A DNA stretch of 64,000 bases from Photobacterium phosphoreum (GTDB taxonomy: Bacteria; Pseudomonadota; Gammaproteobacteria; Enterobacterales; Vibrionaceae). The stretch spans positions 62,001 through 126,000 of the forward strand of contig NZ_MSCQ01000002.1 of assembly GCF_002954725.1 (NCBI RefSeq). Reading direction: 5' to 3'. Below, in pieces: positions 60,570 to 64,000 of this stretch; position 1 is the stretch's first letter, and every line of letters begins with the position of its first letter. The position numbers and the translations under genes were made by a program. The notes under the pieces were generated by a model. It was not told where the DNA came from. It searched no databases and worked only from the letters and a program-made list of their open reading frames with translations.

Positions 60570-61637
60570 TTAATCATGAATAAGACGTACAATTAATGCA
60601 CCAGCGTCACGTAAAGCATCAGTATTATGGCTTAATACGGTGCCATCACAGGGCGCGGTGTAGTGTTTAATGATATTACCAAATAGATCATATTGAGTGG
60701 CAATTACATCATCTTTTTTCACTGACGTTAACATCTCAACATTTGCGAGTGTTAGCCCACCGATATCTGCACGAATAGAGGTGATATTGCTGGCTTCTAT
60801 CGCACAAGGTTCAATTGTCATCGCTGCTAATGGCTGTTGATGGGTAATAATTTGCATCACACCCGCCACTGCGCGAGTAATGAGTTCAGGCTGGGTGATT
60901 TTACCACTGCCAACTTCAACTGTGATCGCACTAACCCCATGTTGATTCCATACTGTCTCTAATACCCCTTGATCACCAGGATCATTTAAGATCGCATCGG
61001 GTGCCATTAATCTTGCCATCGTTAGTGCAGACTCAACGCGAAAATCGGCAAATACATACAATGGGTAGCAGGTTCCCGTGGTTTGAGTATGCAAATCTAT
61101 TGCAATATCAGCATTGGGTAGCAGTAGATGATGCCATAGTTTAGCAAGGTAACGTTCAGCCGCATTTCCTTGATTGTTACCAGGGAAATAGCGATTAAGA
61201 TTGACGGTTGATAAATCTTGATCCGCGCCATGAAAATCACGATGGTGATGAATAATACCTGATAAATTAATCGCAGGAACAATGATTACACAGCCACAGA
61301 TCTCAGTGTTTTGTAGCTGACGAGCCAGTTGTTGTGCGGTTAAAATACCATTGAGTTCATCACCATGAATGCCAGCGGTGATCATCACTTTTTTACCTGT
61401 TTGCTCGCCTTTAAATACCCACACGGGTAAATGTTGGTCTTGATTGAGTGCATTGCTGGCAACGTTGAACCAAAATTGATGCTGCCCAATGGCGAGATCA
61501 TCCACATTTAATGCTGAGATCACCGCAATATTATTAATAATGTCGCCTGTGAGTTGGGTCGTTATGATATTGGTATTGGTATTGGTATTGGTATTGGTAT
61601 TGGTATTGGTATTGGTATTGGTATTGGTATTGGTCAT
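60570..61637 (-). CDS. M14-type succinylglutamate desuccinylase/aspartoacylase-family enzyme
   Basis: The protein (355 residues) has the zinc motif GIHGDELNG, an Arg region (VNLNRYFPGN), DLHTQTTG with the third zinc ligand and VEVGSGK with the general base. It is a deacylase for small acyl-amino compounds; the exact substrate is unknown. The start ATG at 61637 is followed by eleven Thr-Asn dipeptides encoded by an 11-copy hexanucleotide repeat. The ribosome binding site is weak. The gene begins 5 bp after the YfcC-type transporter stop, so it probably processes the transported substrate. Confidence 0.83.
   Translation of the reverse strand: MTNTNTNTNTNTNTNTNTNTNTNIITTQLTGDIINNIAVISALNVDDLAIGQHQFWFNVASNALNQDQHLPVWVFKGEQTGKKVMITAGIHGDELNGILTAQQLARQLQNTEICGCVIIVPAINLSGIIHHHRDFHGADQDLSTVNLNRYFPGNNQGNAAERYLAKLWHHLLLPNADIAIDLHTQTTGTCYPLYVFADFRVESALTMARLMAPDAILNDPGDQGVLETVWNQHGVSAITVEVGSGKITQPELITRAVAGVMQIITHQQPLAAMTIEPCAIEASNITSIRADIGGLTLANVEMLTSVKKDDVIATQYDLFGNIIKHYTAPCDGTVLSHNTDALRDAGALIVRLIHD
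61569..61634 (-). repeat. Hexanucleotide repeat (ATTGGT)11 in the 5' coding region
   Basis: Eleven perfect copies of ATTGGT on the + strand (ACCAAT on the coding strand) encode (Thr-Asn)11 directly after the start Met. The unit is a multiple of three, so copy-number change alters protein length without shifting frame. Confidence 0.97.
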
Positions 61638-61641
61638 GTGA

Positions 61642-63171
61642 TTAATTAAACCCAGCGAGGTGAGCACCAACAACCGTCACACTTGAAGTGATGAACAATA
61701 ACAACATAAAACGCCAGCTAAAACGGATCCAATCACCCCAGTCAATACGACAAACCCCTAACGTGCCCATTAATGATGCTGATGTTGGTACTACGATATT
61801 GGTAAAGCCATCGCCTAACTGAAACGCAAGTACTGTTACTTGACGAGAAACGCCAGCAATGTCTCCTAAAGGCGCTAATAATGGCATTGTTAGTGCTGCT
61901 TGACCTGATCCTGATGTTACAAAGAAATTAAACACCGATTGGAATAGATACATGATCCATACCGCTGCCACATCTGGAATGCCACTGATTGCGCCGCCAG
62001 CACTGTTTAAAATACTATTAAGAACAGTAGGTTCATCAGCAGAGCCATCACCGAGAATCAATAATACGCCCTTAGCACAACCGACAAGTAGCGCAGGGGC
62101 TAACATTACGCCAGCGCCTTCTTTAAATGAGGTTGCAATGTCGTTGAATGTCATATCGTTGAGTTTGAAAATGACACCAATGATACCGGCGATAAAGCCC
62201 ATCGTGAAAAATTGTGATGCAATTTCAGGGATATACCATGCATGTGCAACGACTCCCCAAACAACCCAACCTGTTGTGATCGCAACTGTTGCTATTACTA
62301 AGGTATAACCGATATTCCATTGTGATGGCTTAACATCAGCGGTTTTTTCACGTAAAAATTGGTCAGTTTTAAAGCTATAAGATAACTCTGGATTGCGTTT
62401 GATTTTCGCCGCATAACGCATGGTGAAGATAACACCCATTAAGGTGAAACCGATCCACATTGGAATACGAAGTTCCATCCCTGAAAGTACCGGAATACCC
62501 GCAATGCCTTGAGCGATAGCAACTGAAAACGGGTTCATCCACGATGATGCAAAACCGACTTGGGTCGCAACATAAGTGACCATGACGGTAGTAATACCGT
62601 CATAACCAAGACGCAGCATAAGAGGGGCGATAATGATCGCAAATGCAATCGCTTCCTCACCCATACCAAATACAGCACCACCTAATGAAAACAAGACAAA
62701 TAAAGCGGGAATGAATAAAAAGTCATTGCCTTTAGTTTTGTGGATCAGCGCTAAAATACCTGCATCGATGGCACCAGTACGCATCACGACACCAAATGCT
62801 CCGCCAATCACCAGCATAAACATAATTACGCCGACGGCTGAACCCCATTTACTGCCTGATACTAAGCCTTCAAACATAAAGTTCATCAAGCCAATGCCAC
62901 CCCCGGCACTAAAGAAGCCGACAGTGTTATAGATTTTTTCACCATTAGCATCAACGGCATACTTAAAAGATGCAGGATCGATAACGGTACGTGTTTTTTC
63001 AACGCCATCGGCAATAAAGCTCACAGCATGTTGCGAAAAACTACCGGCAGGAATGAGATAGGTCAGAATGGTCGCCAATACACCGACCATAAAAATAATG
63101 ATTAATGTGTCAGGAACTTGCCATGACTTTTTTGAATTCGCCGTTACGGGGTGATCAATTGAACTATGCAA
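61642..63171 (-). CDS. YfcC-family transporter
   Basis: The protein (509 residues, about 12 hydrophobic segments) belongs to the YfcC/ArcD-related family of putative basic amino acid or C4-dicarboxylate antiporters. Typical text is VPDTLIIIFMVGVLATILTYLIPAGSF at the N-terminus (in part), GMGEEAIAFAIIIAPLM near 170, GFASSWMNPFSVAIAQGIAG near 207 and SGSGQAALTMPLLAPL near 428. The adjacent M14 deacylase suggests an acylated amino acid or dipeptide-like substrate, which is inference. It starts with ATG 63171. Confidence 0.85.
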   Translation of the reverse strand: MHSSIDHPVTANSKKSWQVPDTLIIIFMVGVLATILTYLIPAGSFSQHAVSFIADGVEKTRTVIDPASFKYAVDANGEKIYNTVGFFSAGGGIGLMNFMFEGLVSGSKWGSAVGVIMFMLVIGGAFGVVMRTGAIDAGILALIHKTKGNDFLFIPALFVLFSLGGAVFGMGEEAIAFAIIIAPLMLRLGYDGITTVMVTYVATQVGFASSWMNPFSVAIAQGIAGIPVLSGMELRIPMWIGFTLMGVIFTMRYAAKIKRNPELSYSFKTDQFLREKTADVKPSQWNIGYTLVIATVAITTGWVVWGVVAHAWYIPEIASQFFTMGFIAGIIGVIFKLNDMTFNDIATSFKEGAGVMLAPALLVGCAKGVLLILGDGSADEPTVLNSILNSAGGAISGIPDVAAVWIMYLFQSVFNFFVTSGSGQAALTMPLLAPLGDIAGVSRQVTVLAFQLGDGFTNIVVPTSASLMGTLGVCRIDWGDWIRFSWRFMLLLFITSSVTVVGAHLAGFN

Positions 63172-63523
63172 AATAAAATCCGCTATAAAGTGATATTGTA
63201 TGCATTAAATATCAATTATTATGCGTCGCATATCAATTTAATCTTCTTGTTGTGACCATGAGCGGTATTATATTTTGCATGATAAGGAAGGATATTTATT
63301 GGCTGTAAGAATAATACAACGTTTTAATAAGTGTGTTTTTATAAATTGTTGTTTATTAGTCTATTTTTTATTGATCGTGCTGGTTGCTACTTACAAATTT
63401 AACTGGAAACTACACATTTATTTTCGTAATCTCCGTCAAATATTAAGATTATTAATAGCGATAGTTGCATGCTCAATGGGCATTGGTTTATTGCATATTA
63501 TTCAGATAACAGGGGAGACGTAC
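63172..63523. promoter_or_regulatory. Divergent intergenic region with palindromes
   Basis: The gap between the divergent YfcC-type and DUF969 genes contains GATATT/AATATC arms (63192-63197, 63208-63213) and a perfect ATGCG-T-CGCAT palindrome (63221-63231). These are within about 60 bp of the YfcC-type start and could be operator sites. The DUF969 reading frame is also open upstream of its ATG, but those residues do not look conserved. Confidence 0.4.
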
Positions 63524-64000
63524 ATGGTGGATTTATGGCCATTAATTGGTGTGGTGATTATCACAGCAGGATTAGCATTTAAATTAAATACCTTGCTAGT
63601 GATTTTAACCGCAGGTGTTGTTACAGGTTTAGTGGCTCACATTTCATTATTTGAGATCCTATCTATTTTAGGTGAGTCATTTACCAAAAACCGTTACATG
63701 TCACTGTTTATTCTTATATTACCTATGATTGGTATTTTAGAGCGTTATGGCTTACGTCAACGGGCTGAAACCTTAATTGGTAGTATGAAAAGTGCTTCAG
63801 TAAGTCGCGTATTACTGACCTACCTTGCGCTGCGTAAATTAACCAATGGTATGGGGCTACATTTAGGTGGACACCCATCAATGATCCGTCCGTTAATTGC
63901 GCCAATGGCAGAAGCTGCGGCAGAAAAACAAGTCGGTGAGTTAACGGATAAGCAAAGTCAACGTATTCGTTGTTTATCTGCCGTGAGTGAAAACTTTGGT
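63524..64000 (+). CDS. DUF969-family membrane protein (putative 5-oxoproline transporter subunit), 3' partial
   Basis: The frame from ATG 63524 encodes MVDLWPLIGVVIITAGLAFK and continues with KNRYMSLFILILPMIGILER, then NGMGLHLGGHPSMIRPLIAP and AMAEA-like text to the window edge. This matches DUF969 proteins, which are paired with DUF979 and often with pyrrolidone-carboxylate peptidase. The role as a 5-oxoproline (pyroglutamate) transporter is family annotation, not shown here. AGGGGAG six bases upstream supports this start. The gene runs off the window after 159 codons. Confidence 0.8.
   Translation, partial: MVDLWPLIGVVIITAGLAFKLNTLLVILTAGVVTGLVAHISLFEILSILGESFTKNRYMSLFILILPMIGILERYGLRQRAETLIGSMKSASVSRVLLTYLALRKLTNGMGLHLGGHPSMIRPLIAPMAEAAAEKQVGELTDKQSQRIRCLSAVSENFG

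Noticed and set aside
61569..61634. On/off phase variation by the hexanucleotide array
   Set aside because: The unit is six bases, so slippage keeps the frame.

Overview
The window is about 64 kb of AT-rich bacterial chromosome with dense, mostly short-spaced genes. Gene families and gene order (fused NuoCD, ArfB, IbpA-type small heat-shock protein, oligopeptidase B, RAYT transposase, PnuC) point to a gammaproteobacterium. A marine Vibrionaceae-like lineage such as Photobacterium is my best guess, but that is inference from protein resemblance only; no rRNA or tRNA gene was seen. No CRISPR array, prophage or plasmid replication gene was recognised.

Layout. 1-13208 (+) is the respiratory complex I operon from nuoCD (5' end cut off) to nuoN, closed by a hairpin terminator. 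13.3-16 kb holds small genes: a DUF333 secreted protein, the ribosome-rescue hydrolase ArfB, an unknown protein and an aspartoacylase-like enzyme. 16.0-19.0 kb (-) is an iron-type ABC importer with Fur-box-like sites upstream. 19.3-27.5 kb (+ mostly) has an AlkD-like repair protein, an orphan DNA methyltransferase, a LysR regulator preceded by a heptamer repeat, an SH3 protein, an MFS-acyltransferase fusion, a TatD-like hydrolase and an HflX-type GTPase. 29.3-33.3 kb (-) is a proteostasis cluster: ibpA with a ROSE-like RNA thermometer, dnaK, and a J-protein lacking the zinc finger. 33.7-40.8 kb (+) has a DUF294 signalling nucleotidyltransferase with its exonuclease partner, then an RND efflux adaptor and pump.

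40.8-46.7 kb contains a YadA-like adhesin with a decayed stalk fragment beside it, a lipoprotein, a histidine-rich protein divergent from a ZIP metal transporter, and a PnuC-nucleoside phosphorylase pair followed by a Crp-family regulator. 46.8-51.6 kb has oligopeptidase B and a Tat-exported sulfatase. 51.7-58.3 kb is the most accessory-looking part. It holds a second small YadA-like protein, an intact RAYT transposase element and an internally deleted copy, plus a solo element end further on. Both elements are bounded by inverted GGACAGCC/GGCTGTCC octamers, and every boundary seen abuts a private 9-14 bp tandem duplication. This is the best candidate for an undescribed phenomenon here.

55.6-60.3 kb (-) has a U32-family protein and a LemA-TPM-TPM operon. 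60.6-63.2 kb (-) is a YfcC-type transporter plus an M14 deacylase whose N-terminus is an 11-copy hexanucleotide repeat. The window ends inside a DUF969 (putative 5-oxoproline transporter) gene on the + strand.
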